Assembly: GCF_037975245.1 (NCBI RefSeq)
Contig: NC_092583.1
Span: forward strand, 2,411,264-2,475,263
DNA from: Apostichopus japonicus
Taxonomy: Eukaryota; Echinodermata; Holothuroidea; Aspidochirotida; Stichopodidae
Reading direction: 5' to 3'
Length of the DNA stretch: 64,000 nt
Shown here: in pieces, positions 26,526 through 38,439 of the stretch
Layout: every line of letters begins with the position of its first letter
How positions within the stretch are numbered: the first letter of the stretch is position 1
Program-made: the position numbers and the translations under genes
The notes under the pieces: model-generated
Told to the model about the DNA's origin: nothing
The model's input: the letters and a program-made list of their open reading frames with translations, nothing else
Database searches by the model: none

Positions 26526-27380
26526 GTATACAAACGCTGTTTTTGTTGTGATTACCGTATAGGTACTGTGCGGAGGGTGGGTTATGACGCAATCTGCTAT
26601 GGCAGAGCTGACGTCACGTATTGTACTGTTCAAATCATATTTGAAATGTCTATCCATAACGATTAAAAAATCGTTTCTCTGTCAAACGCAACATTAGCGT
26701 TCTCATACTTTGACAACATGTTTGGAAAATTATTTACTATTTTTTAAGGTAACTTCTTTGGGCCACCAGACAATCCTTTTAAGTTTCTTAACATCTACTG
26801 GCAGACAATTGCCAGTGTCTTTGTTCTTTTGTACTGCCCAAGGGCAAAATCCATTGGCAGTTACCAAGTAAAAAAAATAGGCCCGAATTTCGAGGAATGG
26901 CAACTGCATTTAGCCTCCCTGGAGTTTGTATACCATTGATAAAACCATGATGTGGTTAACTATTATTTGTGATTGTTAATGTGTCGTTATATATTGCAAT
27001 GGGTGACGGCCAATTGGAACCTTATACATTGTGTACAATCATTCTGGGCAATTCATAACAAATCAACAGAACATTCGAGTCGACCAGTCTCAGATTTGGC
27101 AGAGTTTGAAATATTGTAATACCTAGGTGTATATCAAGACTCCATACATTTTGATTGCAAGGACGGCCACATGCACCTAGCAACCGAATATTTCACACAG
27201 AGCCTATTTCATCCTGTAATTAGTATGAGGCTTTGGGAATTTTTTAAAGTTCTAGAGCACATCATCACCACTCTTCAAATCAGTTAGCCAATTAAGTTTC
27301 ACGCAATAAATCCGATTTTGTTTCTCACTGCAATGGGTAAACAAATTCGTCACGTATGTACAGTGTAGGACTTTATGGGC
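26526..27380. other. Intergenic, no gene seen
   Basis: AT-rich unique-looking sequence with no recognisable coding frame. Confidence 0.4.
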
Positions 27381-27386
27381 CATAGT

Positions 27387-27760
27387 CAAGGGCGTAGGAA
27401 CCGGGGGGGCTGGGGGGCGCCAGCCCCCCCCCCCAGTGAAAAATGTGGAGGGGCGGAAGTATCATTCCGCCCCCCGCTCCGCAAGTCAGAAAACCCCTTT
27501 TTCATTTCCAAATGAGAAAAAAATCTCATTTGGAGCACCAAATTGCATCTAAGGCCTGGTGAAAATACAAAATTAAGTTTACAAAATGGAGTGGGTGTTG
27601 AAGTGTGCTATATTGCACCAAATTGCATCTGAGGCTACCTGGAAATGCAAAAAAATCGAAAGGGGAGGGGGACACCCCTCCCCTTAGACCCCTCCCCCAG
27701 GCCGGCCATCAGTCTTCAGCCCCCCCCCCCTACTCAAAAGTACCTTCCTACGCCACTGGT
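27387..27760 (-). mobile_element. MITE-like element family B, copy 2, with 6-bp flanking duplication
   Basis: Termini GGCGTAGGAA and TTCCTACGCC form a 10-bp inverted repeat. The element is flanked on both sides by CATAGT (27381-27386 and 27761-27766), a likely target-site duplication. No transposase frame; non-autonomous. Confidence 0.8.
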
Positions 27761-28157
27761 CATAGTAGTGGAAACGGGGAAATGGTTGCAAAAATGTACT
27801 AACCAGGAAGTATTAAGAATGATACGATCGCACATACTGCATATATGCTATACGAAAAACCGAAAAACTCTACATATTGTAATTGAGACGGCATTTCCTC
27901 TCCTTTACTATACTCCTTAAACTATACATAGTATGCGTGTCATTTGAGATAATGAAAGTCTCTCTGGTTTCATCCTTTAACAATCAATAAGAGACTAGAA
28001 AGAAAGTTTTCACTTCAAACATTCATTGGCGACATTAAGATATTATATTATTATTATTATTAAGAATATCTCGCTCGAAAAATTACTCATTCTATCCACA
28101 GACCAGGACAACCATTGCATTGATATAATCCTCGTCGAACTAAATTAGTGTATCAAA

Positions 28158-31100
28158 ATGGCTGCCAAACTGTAAGTATCACACAATATTTGGCTTCTTC
28201 GCGAGTTCCTGTTTGCAGGAGGATCTAAAATACGGTACATACATACATACACGCATACATAACTGTCGTTGTTGTTTGTTTATTATTGTTGTTGTTGTTA
28301 TTATTATTATTTTTTATTTTTTTATTTTTGCTGTTCACTCCTTGGTCATTTATCTTGATCTATATTTCGAATTGTATATGAGGTGAAATACAGTAAAAGA
28401 AATATACTATTTTCATTAACAGTCGTTTTGATTAACGCCTTGACTACTATACTTCGCAGTCTGAGAGGCTAGCTGCTCGAAATTTTCTTATTAAAGATCG
28501 CACATGACCTTCACATATATTCCCTAGACCACAAGTGTTGTGAAATTCCTCGACGCCGTGGATAGAACCCTTCCACACCTTACCTTAAAGTTTCCTCCAC
28601 ACACAGCGTACCTATCACGATTCCAAGGTTCTCTGTTCAAGATGGGTACCATGCCTGGTCCATGGCCCTACTGGATGCTGGTCGTTTGGCTGTCACTGGA
28701 TTTAAGATCAGCATGGACCGCACCTCTGTCAACACCTTCATCGACTTGTTTAGGTTCGAAATTGATCCTGATTCTCACGAGAAACCGTTATTAATGACGT
28801 CAACCCTATATTATTCTAAAGAATTTACCTCTGTTGAATATTCACTACCTGTTTGTTTCTTGCATGAAAGTTTGTTCGTGACGTGTTGTGATGGTACAAT
28901 AAAATCTTACGATACTAATAATGGCTGTCTGGTTCAGCAAGCGAAAATTATAGGTGTAGCTAGGTGTATTAACACAGGCGATGGATCAGTATATGTAGGT
29001 TTAGCTTCCAATAAGGTCATTGTCTTTGATGTACAATTTATTGAACGCAAGACAATCACCTTAAAGGGATTGAAAGATAGCGACTATCCCGATGACATAA
29101 CAGTCAGTAATAATAAACTTTTTATATGTACAGGCCTATCGTTTAGGAGAGCTTTAATGTGTAATAATGATGGGGAAATAGAACAGGAATATACAAACCA
29201 ACAGTACAAAGATGCTTGGAGTATAACAGTCAGTGAAGAGAAAGGATTAATATTTATATTATGGTGTGATAATTGTAGAGGGGGTAAAGGAGTTATTGCT
29301 ATTCACACTCTCGTCGGGGGCCGCTCTTTTTCTGGTGTTCATTCCACTCTTTTTGGGGGGCATATCTTGGCTTCATTTAAAGTTCCCGATGATTCCATGA
29401 GAATCAGGATCAATAATAACTTAAACAGGTTGTTTGTTGTTACCTGGACAGCTGGGAAAATATATGAATACCACACAGTAAGTATACCATATGCCAAAAT
29501 ACAATGAAAAGCTCCTTTATTTTTCCATCATCTCTAAAGCTATTGATATATTTAGTAGGGCATTCAAGATATTGAAAAGTTTGCTTTAATTTCTTTAAAT
29601 AGGTGTAAAATACTTGTAAACTGTTACCTCGTTCTAGGACCTGTGTAGTGTTTAACACCGAAAATACCATTGACAGCAAAATTAACAAACAATTGACCAT
29701 TTTTGAACCACATTTGGAGACAGCTGTAACAAGCTAGAAAATGTATTCTTGGAGTCGAATAAATTGCCATTTGTTTTGCCAACTTGATTTACTGACCTAT
29801 ATTAAATTTTGTTGTAGAAACCTTCACAACTTTATTAAGGTATTTTTCACCTTGGACAATGCATGGTATACTCGGGTCATGGCTCCCTAAAACATTGCTT
29901 TTGGATCTCCCTTGATATAAGGTATTTTATATGACAAACCACGTTGAAAAAGTCCCAAAGGTTAGCTTTGTGGTAAAATATACTTTTGTAGGTCTACATT
30001 GGAGCTCGGACCTCGGCAACAATAACGATAGGCTATAACATTTTGTTCAACTGCTGATATAAAAAGACTAATTTCCTGATTAGGTATCAAAAATGTCTAA
30101 TTTTTACGTTTCTTTGTGAATGTGCATTTGCCATAAAATACTGCTTTCAATGGGGTGACTTCATTTTCTAAATCTATTTGATGCCCAGGTTACATCTTTT
30201 GAGAATATTAATGATCAACGTTGCACGGGAGCGATATAACTGTGACTTGCAAAGGGGTTCAATCAGAGGCCTTACTTGGTTGACTCGTGCATAAATCTAT
30301 CCGAAAACGTCTCGTTAAAATTCCTAATTAAGTATGATATGCGCAAATGCTGAAATTGGCAAATGTTTAATATTGAAATTTGGACAGTTCTGTCAAAATT
30401 CAATTGTTTAGTTTTTGGATATTATTGCATTCGTACAATATTTATAAAAGGACATATGCTAGTAATTAGCACAGTCCATATACATTATTTTATTATCAAT
30501 GTTATCCTGTGAAAATCTCCAAAGCTTAATACTGCTTTAGTCAGCTTTTCTAATATGACAAGAGGGCACTTTTCCATGTTACAGAGTGACATTTTCAATT
30601 TCGAGAACCTCGTGACGTCACTGGAGTCACTGATTGAGAGAGATGATTGTCGGAAGTTACTCGAGTACTTTAACGTTACAGCTGACGAGTCAAAAACGAT
30701 TCTTGGCAGTGACGCACCCTTGACATCTCTTATCGGATACCTCATACAGACAGGAAGCGTCTCTACTGAAGACACCAATCAGTTACAGAAAGCATGCACT
30801 GACCAAGGACTGAGTAAAGTGGTGGCGGTGTTGACTGTCTATCAACAAGTTCAAGGTAACTTTGTATTAGAGAACTCTACAAATATATTATGGATCCCTT
30901 AATATCCAGAGGCATCAGATTTATAATTGCCGACACGATTATGCAGTATGATTGGTCGTTCATAACACTATATGTTAGATTATTAGGATAGAATGAAATG
31001 ACATGTAATGTTGCCCTTCATTATGACTGATGTAAGATGGCAACTGAACATACCTGCTACGAACATTTAAGTTACGTCCTCTATACCAGAAAGAGAATTC

Positions 31101-34100
31101 ATTGTGTACCGTAAACATGTGAGGGGTACACTCAGGAACATTGGTGCAGAGGTGAAGCTTCCAAAACTTGGAAGTGGGGGCACGAGTATGTTTCGTATAC
31201 CCCACTTTACTAACCAGGGATGCCCTCCATGGATTGCAATCATACACCTAATAATCTGTCCATATTTTGCCGCAATTTCGACAGTGTTGTGGAATTTTAT
31301 AATAGTATAGTCACAATTCGATGAAAAGTCGGGGTAGAAAGCCGACTGTTGGAAACTCGAAATTTCGAAACTAAAAAACAATTTGAGTTAAAATAGTGCA
31401 AGTTCAATATAAGAGGTCTAAATCTCCATTTGTAACATTTCGGTATGAAGAGTAAACGTACGTATGTCGGTATAGAAATCTTATTTCGAATGACGAAGAA
31501 AGTTGCAATTACGAATTCAAATTGTGATGTACCAATTGTTCAACTGGTCCATCGTGTAACAGTTATCAAACTATACAGCTTGGAAGATAATCACACCCTG
31601 AACTTTTTCGTGCCAATGTATAATGGTATGAAATATTAAAGATTCTACGGTTTATATAATTGGTATTTTGGCAACGGAGAGTTTCGATAACCTGCACGTT
31701 TGCGATTTGTTTGTTCGTTTCAGATTCAAAGATGACCAAAAAATACTTAATAAACCAATTAAACTCATTAGGAGAAAGAAGGCAGAGACTACTTGACAAA
31801 CTAGCAAAATACGAAGATGAAGGACAAGAGATTGTTGTACTTAAGACAGAGGAGGATCGAATGCAACTTATCGATAAGCTGAGAATATCAGAATTCGAAA
31901 GGCAGCAACTTACAGAGAGACTGAAATCGGCAGAGGATAGATATAAAATATCGGAAGATGAAAGAAAACAGCTCACTAATAAATTACAAATAAAAGAGGA
32001 AACATTGAATATAACACAGAGAGAACTTAAACACACGTCTGACAGACTGAAGGCCGAAGAAAAAGAGAAGCAGACACTTTGTGATAAATGGAAAGATGAG
32101 GAAAAACAATTACTTCAGCGGCTAGCAAACTTAGAACTACACCAGAAAGAGGTTCGATAATCAATATCTTACCTGATGATACACTTCAAACAATATATGT
32201 ACACAATTTCATATGATGATATTGATGTTACCCTCGGTTATCTAAGCAGTTGCATTCGAGATTTAGTCAAGTGCTTTTTAACAAGTTTAGATTACCCTCT
32301 TGTTTAACATTGCAGATAGTGACTTCTGCAATCATACGGTCATATATTGCGGTATTCTATTGCTTTAAGTAATTATGTATCCTAGAAAAGAAATTAACAT
32401 ACGAAAGTTGCCTAAGAATGTAGTATACAAGACGTCTTAACGTGTACAAAGTATTTAATTCCTGTGATGTATTTCAAGAATAACAACATTGCAATAGCTT
32501 ATTATTGAGTTGATTTAGCTGGTATTAACATTATAAAAGCAATTCTTAAGAATGGCATGCTGCTTTATTACGCCTTACACATGATTCTGATTAGCATGAC
32601 CATAGCTTTATATCTATATCTTTAAGAGAGTTTGAACAATGTTCATTAGACAACCATGTCAATGCCTTATACTGGCATCGATGAAACTACACAAAAATAG
32701 TAAGATACTAGCTACTTCTGATAGTTTTGTGCAGTAAACTCATTTAAGAAGAACGTGTCATGAAATTATGGAACATTTATCACTCATATTAATATTTAGT
32801 AATGTTTAATGCATAATATTGGATCAGTCACATTTGCATCATTCTTCGAAGGCGAGGTTTTCTTGCAACTCTAAGTGCATAAGACAGTTTACCAATATTT
32901 GGCATTGGAGGGGTTTAACAATAATCAGCTTATCAGCTATTTAAAAGAATACAAGCTTTGATTTTTCTTGCGCATGCAGAGGGCATGCATATGGTGCTAG
33001 TTCTCGTAATTATAGGCTATTGTGTAGTATAGCTAACACAAGGTAAACACTACATGGAATTAAACTTATCTAATAAAATAAATAGCACCGGATTGTCATC
33101 GGTAATATCTGCATCAAGATGTTACAACCGAGGTACCAAATAATGAAGAAAAAAAAAAGAATAAACATCATGAATCGTTAAACCATTTCGTTGTTTTGTA
33201 CAAAATGTAACTAAAAATTGAGGTTGATCTTGATAAAATGTGTCATCACTTCAAACTTTCCAGATAATCATTAGTACTGTCGGTCTCCTCTGCTCTCATC
33301 AAATAGAGAACAATTGAAGTTAATTACCTTACCAACAACTAAGTAATCTATAGATGAAGGCAAATGTATAATGAAAAAGGGATTTAACTTCTGTGGGTGA
33401 TATCAAAATCTTGGAACTTTCTAGTTTCCGTGCATGGTATAATGGGCTAAATTGAAGAATTAAAAAAAAAATGTTGCAAGTGAAAACTAGAGGGTTGAAT
33501 GGACTAACAGATGGTTAGAACGTTCTTCGCAACGTTTCTGTCAAATGCAACACATTAATGTTTTAATGAAACATTTATTATGTGTCATATGTCTTTATTG
33601 ACAGTGGTGTGTGTCATTAACATACAATTAACAACATTCTTGGTCATTCTCTTGGTCATTTCAGGTGGCGCCTAATTCCTCAAGAGGGGATAACACTATC
33701 AAACCGAACTCAGACTGCGAGGTGTCTGAAAAATGCCTTTGGGTAACTTATATATATATATTCCACTATATAAGAGATTGACAGCTTTTACTTTTGCATC
33801 AAGAACTTATTAATTAATGTTGCATTGGATATGTTTGCTTGGGATGTATTTGACACCAAAGTTTGTCATTACCGAATATACAGAACCATGAACACATTTA
33901 TTACAATTAGACAGGTTTACATTAAGGAATGAAAGCAACTTTAAAAGTTCAAATATTTATACAATTAGAAATAATATCGAACATTTGGAACTATCATGGC
34001 ATATACAAAATATCATTTCAGGTTTCAGTTAAAAAAAGAGAAGATATGAACAGTGCAGACTGTATGCAGAAAAGTTTACCTCACAATTGTCTAGTTTCTG

Positions 34101-34654
34101 AAATATTCAAGACTGCGTCTCTGCTTCAGATCGGTTGCAGTAAGCGTGCAGTATCTGGTCTTTTCAGCGCAGATAAAGAGCATACAGTGTGGATAGTTGA
34201 ATCATCAACATTTAGTATAGGGCCCATCTTGGGGGGGGGGGGGTCCTGTTGACCAATATCTTACAGACAGATAATGATATATTTTATATAACTCCAACAT
34301 TATTGGATTTTTTTTTTAATTTTAAATTACTTTAAAGGAATATAAAGCACAAGTGGTAACAATGTTCACAAACTTAAAACAATAACCAAAACTATCATAT
34401 TTTGTTTAACATTTTTCTAACAGCAATTATCAAGGAAGGTTGGTGTAACGTGGATGAATGTTGGGAGATCACTTAACCTTACTGAAGCCGACTTAGAAAA
34501 TGTTAAGGAAGATCATGGAGGGCAGAGTGAGACTAGTTATCAGATGCTTCTTCTATGGAAGAGAAGCGCAGGAACCATGGCAACGTACAGAGTCCTCGCA
34601 GATGCCCTAAAACAAGCTGGGAGAGCTGATTTAGCTGGAGATTTTTTTAAATAA
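28158..34654 (+). CDS. Beta-propeller-like / death-effector-like / coiled-coil / death-domain protein, six exons
   Basis: Assembled exons: 28158-28171 (MAAK plus two bases), 28607-29477, 30585-30855, 31724-32151, 33665-33742, 34424-34654 (stop TAA). Phases match at every junction, giving 1893 nt or about 630 residues. Residues 5-295 are rich in short beta-strand repeats (e.g. VPITIPRFSVQDG, LLDAGRLAVTGFKI, DGSVYVGLASNKVIVFD, NNNLNRLFVVTWTAGKIYEY) and look like the propeller found at the end of TRIM/NHL or WD-like proteins; the blade count is uncertain. Residues 297-385 look like a death-effector domain (FENLVTSLESLIERDD, GYLIQTGSVSTEDTNQLQKA). Residues 386-528 are a charged heptad coiled coil. 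Residues 547-629 are a clear death domain (LSRKVGVTWMNVGRSL, SYQMLLLWKR, YRVLADALKQAGRADLAGDF). DED plus DD recalls FADD-type adaptors, but I recognise no named orthologue. The donor after 32151 (GAG|gttcga) is weak; reading through it stops at 32160 and would give a 530-residue form without the death domain. Role in apoptosis or immune signalling is inferred from the domains only. Confidence 0.8.
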
Positions 34655-35087
34655 TGGTAGAACATTGTTTGTTCAGAAAATAATGAGATGTGTAAAATTT
34701 GATCACTCATAGCTTTATCATTTTCAACAAACATATAAGTTATATGTTTGTAGGTTTATTCTGTGGTAAAGGAATTTCCTGATAATTAATGAATTGCAAA
34801 ACTCGCATCATATCGCATTCAAGCACCTTTTCTGATATACAAAAAAAAAGGGAACACACACATCCTCCCATTTCACCTCTCCTCCAAACTGACATTCCAT
34901 TTTTTAACGTCTCACCCCCCCCCCCACCCCTATAAAAAACAAGGCTTGTACGGGCATTTTCTGCATGGCCTAGTTGGAAATTTTCCAGAATCGATAATGA
35001 AAAAAGATCATAAAATATTACGTAAATCCCTGCTCAGTTAGTTTACCCTCGGAATCATTTTCTGAACAATGTAGTCAGTAGTGGCAG

Positions 35088-35093
35088 AATAAA
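35088..35093 (+). promoter_or_regulatory. Candidate poly(A) signal of the death-domain gene
   Basis: AATAAA about 430 bases after the stop at 34654, on the coding strand. No other support. Confidence 0.3.
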
Positions 35094-35374
35094 TATATGT
35101 TTCTACTCTTATCTTACTGTTGTCATATGCTCCATGCGCTAGTAATCCAAATTTCCATCATACCCGGTGTTTTGGGAACGAGGCCAAACGGAATAATGAC
35201 TTTAACATTGGATAACTTTTGGATAACATGGCTTATATAAAAGGTAAGGTTTTGTATATGATATTATTAAACTTAAAACTCTTACAAAATCAGTACTCAA
35301 TTAACAGTTTAAATGCAGAAACAAATCAAACAACAGAGGACCTACTACGAGTAGAATTCATATGCTCTGCCACC

Positions 35375-35503
35375 TGAATTACCCACAATACAACTTTCCA
35401 AACCTGACTTACCCACAATACATCTTTCCAAACCTGATTTACCCACAATACATCTTTCCAAACCTGATTTACCCACAATACATCTTTCCAAACCTGATTT
35501 ACA
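35375..35503 (+). repeat. 30-bp minisatellite, about four copies
   Basis: Unit TTACCCACAATACATCTTTC followed by CAAACCTGAT. Because 30 is a multiple of three it opens a frame repeating YPQYIFPNLI, which I do not regard as a gene. Confidence 0.85.
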
Positions 35504-36737
35504 GAAAAATATCACACGAATCCATTATTACCACTTACTTTCAGCATTGCATAATATGAATTTTTAGTGCAAATTACACCACCTTTGTGAAAATTACACC
35601 ATACATTGCAAAGTCCTGTCGCTTCTGGCTGCCACCCCAGTGTATTAATTTGTAAATTTCCTTACATATCCAAGCTGGTTCCACTTTACTTATAGTCAAT
35701 GTGCTATCAGCTAGCGCAAATTCCATGTTAATTAAACATAAATCTAAACAACGAAACTTATTGGCTTTACATCTATGATTGCAAGGAGGTTTCAATTGTG
35801 CATGCAATCTTCGATTTTGACCTTTCCCCAAAACAACAAGAGGGACAAGAGAAAATGCAAGTTCTTCATTTCATCTGCAACAAAAGATTTGTGAAAATCG
35901 CTGTAAATTTGATACAGTAAAATAACATTCCCATTGACCCTCCTCTGGTTACATCCATCACCTCTTCCTCCTGAATTCACAAAGTAAAGAAGCCTAATTA
36001 TATCTACAAATTCCATAGTTAGGAATTACACTACTTGTTCACTGTTTTCAGTTGTGTTTTGCATCTCATCAACGTGAAGACAGGCAAGTATCATTGCATG
36101 CCAATACCCAAACTAGTGAGGTTTAATTGTTATTGTTGTAACAACCAATGTTTTGGATATTGTATCAGAAGGTGAAAGCAATATAAGAATATCATATGAT
36201 GAAGAACATTTATACCGTGGGAGGTATAAATAATGAAGACGAAAGATGTTGCTGCTGTAGTTCATGAATGACACCAATGCACTACTCGAAAACGCAAATA
36301 AGCTGCAATATTTAGATCTCATTAACGGAAGGAGGTGTGAAAACGGGTCTTTATCATGCGTGGGGTTTTCACACACTCTGACGTATTAGTCTGAGTTTCG
36401 AGAAATATCAAGTCTTGTTTCAATTGAGTCATACATAAGTTGAAATAATTATGTAGGCCTATGTTTAAATGTTTTTAGTCTTTCTTACTTTATCCCCCAC
36501 CTACTAACATGAAAGAAGCATATATGTTGAGATATGTATAGTTAATGCAATTCTAGTCTCTATTAATATCTGACTTTATCACCCACCTACCAATATTAGA
36601 GTAGTAAATACGTTGTGCGATATATATAGTCATTCTAGGTATCTATCTTTATTATGACCTACTAAGCCGAAATAAGTGACTATATGCAGAGATGTATTTA
36701 AACCAATCCTGTCACTTTATGGATTCTATACGGTACT

Positions 36738-37195
36738 ATAGGCGACCATATATGCTTGACAATCTGGGACATTTATTGCGTGACTGATATGGGGGAAGGG
36801 TCTAAGGGGAGGGGGTGCCTAAGGTGCTTAGATGTAAAATGGTTATACTTAGAAGCACTTTTTAAATCAATATTATTTAAAAAATGTAGCGTTTTCTTAG
36901 ATGAAATTTACTTACTTTACGAAAGCGTGCCAGGCTAGATCGATCTAGCATATTTTAACAGTATTTCTACTTTACACTGGCCCACATGAAATACTGGTTA
37001 GTTCCGTTCTGCGACTGCACACGTGACTAAATTTTGTTTTTACAATTATTTTACCAATAATGTGGAATATTTTCAAAATTCCTGAACATTTTGACGAATC
37101 GGGGACATTTTCGGGGACACTTGTTCATCAGGGACAGCACACTGTAATCGCGGACTGTCCCCGAAAATCGGGGACTTCTGGTCACCTTATCCTAC
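36738..37195. mobile_element. Possible MITE with GTCCCCGA hairpin
   Basis: The right part has GTCCCCGA-AAA-TCGGGGAC (37157-37175), a perfect 8-bp-arm hairpin, and ends GGTCACCTTAT. The left part starts ATAGGCGACCATATA, a weak inverted match (ATAAGGTGACCAGA on the other strand). A fragment of family B (TCTAAGGGGAGGGGG) lies near 36799. Boundaries uncertain. Confidence 0.4.
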
Positions 37196-38081
37196 TATCC
37201 TGAAATTATTAAGTTTGTTCAATAAATTACATCGCTGGATTTCAAGCACTATACTTTATAAAGTTAACTGTTTAACTTTTGATATCTTGTTGATTGATCG
37301 TTTTCCAACAGTCGGATTTCTAAATTGTGTTAAGACATATATATATATATATATAAACCATTCTAGTCACTACGAATATATTTCTTTATTTCACATCTAC
37401 CAACGTAAAATTATTGATCATGTTCGGATAGTTTAACTGTTCCAATAGCTAAAAATATCTCCCCCCCCCCCCAACTACGAGCCTGCTTAGATGGCAAAAA
37501 CAAAGCTGCGATCTGCATTAACTTTTGATCTCTACCATATTCATGAGTGGAACATTTATAGAACCTTTTAAAGGATTAGGCCCCAAATTATAGAATGCTA
37601 TAATTGCTAGTAGTTCTCGAAACGTACTTTCCTGGAGGTCTTTACTCTCCAAATTGTTCTCATTTTATTTTTAAAAATTTAAAAATTTTTAAGGAACACA
37701 CAAGATGACTGAATATCTCAGGGAGGAAAATTTCCTCGAAGGTTGTTATCAAATAGAGCATAACTTTAACGTCTATTCTGTCGTCATCAAACTTGTATAT
37801 TGGTACAAGCAAGATAGGAATACCAGAAAAAGAGATTCTTTGTTGAAGTAAATTAGTATTGTTTCGATTGTGAAGTATATAATTTCGTCATTCATCACTA
37901 ATTGAATACAGCTTTTTACACTATTAACAAAGCAATTGTTTTAATTTACTTTCTATTGTTCTATTTTTGGCTGAAATACTTGACGTAGTTGAGTTCAGAA
38001 ATGAACAGATAAGCTGGGTAGGATCGAACACGTGATACAGTTTCCTCTTCAGTTGGTGACGTTAACGAGTATGAAACGACA

Positions 38082-38087
<6 letters not shown>

Positions 38088-38145
<58 letters not shown>
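38088..38145. repeat. TA microsatellite
   Basis: About 29 uninterrupted TA units; another AT run lies at about 38190-38230 inside the foldback. Confidence 0.9.
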
Positions 38146-38149
<4 letters not shown>

Positions 38150-38288
38150 TGATCTGGATTTCCAAGTCATTACGTTTTCAATTATATATACATATATATA
38201 TATATATTATATATATATATATATATATAAATGAAAATATACATATATATAATTGAAAACGTAATGACTTGGAAATCCAGATCAGTGA
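38146..38288. repeat. Inverted repeat (foldback), about 45-bp arms
   Basis: ACTGATCTGGATTTCCAAGT... (38148-38196) is inverted in ...ACTTGGAAATCCAGATCAGT (38238-38287), with an AT-rich loop. The right arm is the tail of the tRNA-like SINE next to it. Confidence 0.85.
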
Positions 38289-38301
38289 AAAACCACCTTC
38301 C

Positions 38302-38372
38302 AGCCTCCACCGGGATTCGAACCCGGACCTCCCGCTTTATATGCGACACCCTAACCACTAGGCTATGGACGC
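38302..38372 (-). mobile_element. tRNA-like SINE head (or tRNA pseudogene)
   Basis: Read on the minus strand it has an acceptor stem GCGTCCA/TGGAGGC with one mismatch, a D-arm with TAGCCTAGTGGTTAGG, a weak anticodon arm with loop ATATAAA (anticodon ATA by position), and a strong T-arm CCGGG-TTCGAAT-CCCGG containing a perfect B box GGTTCGAATCC. A TTTTT run follows at about 38286-38290. The weak anticodon arm and the shared downstream tail argue for a SINE rather than a working tRNA. Confidence 0.65.
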
Positions 38373-38439
38373 TGATTGTATGTCCAGAGGTTCGAAATCG
38401 GTAAGGGAAGGTCGTAATTCCACTGTAGGCGTTTGTCAC

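Larger units (their letters stand above)
34655..36730. other. Intergenic between the death-domain gene and KRIT1, left part
   Basis: A poly-C tract at about 34915 and a 30-bp minisatellite at 35375. Minus-strand frames at 35574-36376 have no domain. I looked here for the missing KRIT1 N-terminal exons and saw none. Confidence 0.4.

Noticed and set aside
28540..28794. 84-codon frame starting MKFLDAVDRTL
   Set aside because: It is a shadow of the propeller exon in another frame; the acceptor at 28606 gives phase-correct joining in the other frame.
34021..34252. Possible extra exon of the death-domain gene (VSVKKREDMNSADC...)
   Set aside because: It has an acceptor-like CAG but no donor in the right phase, and direct joining of 33742 to 34424 restores a full death domain.
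35362..35559. Frame repeating YPQYIFPNLI
   Set aside because: It is a 30-bp minisatellite whose period preserves the frame; no start context or partner exons.
38302..38372. Functional tRNA gene
   Set aside because: The anticodon arm is poorly paired and the ATA anticodon unusual; the adjoining repeated tail fits a SINE better.
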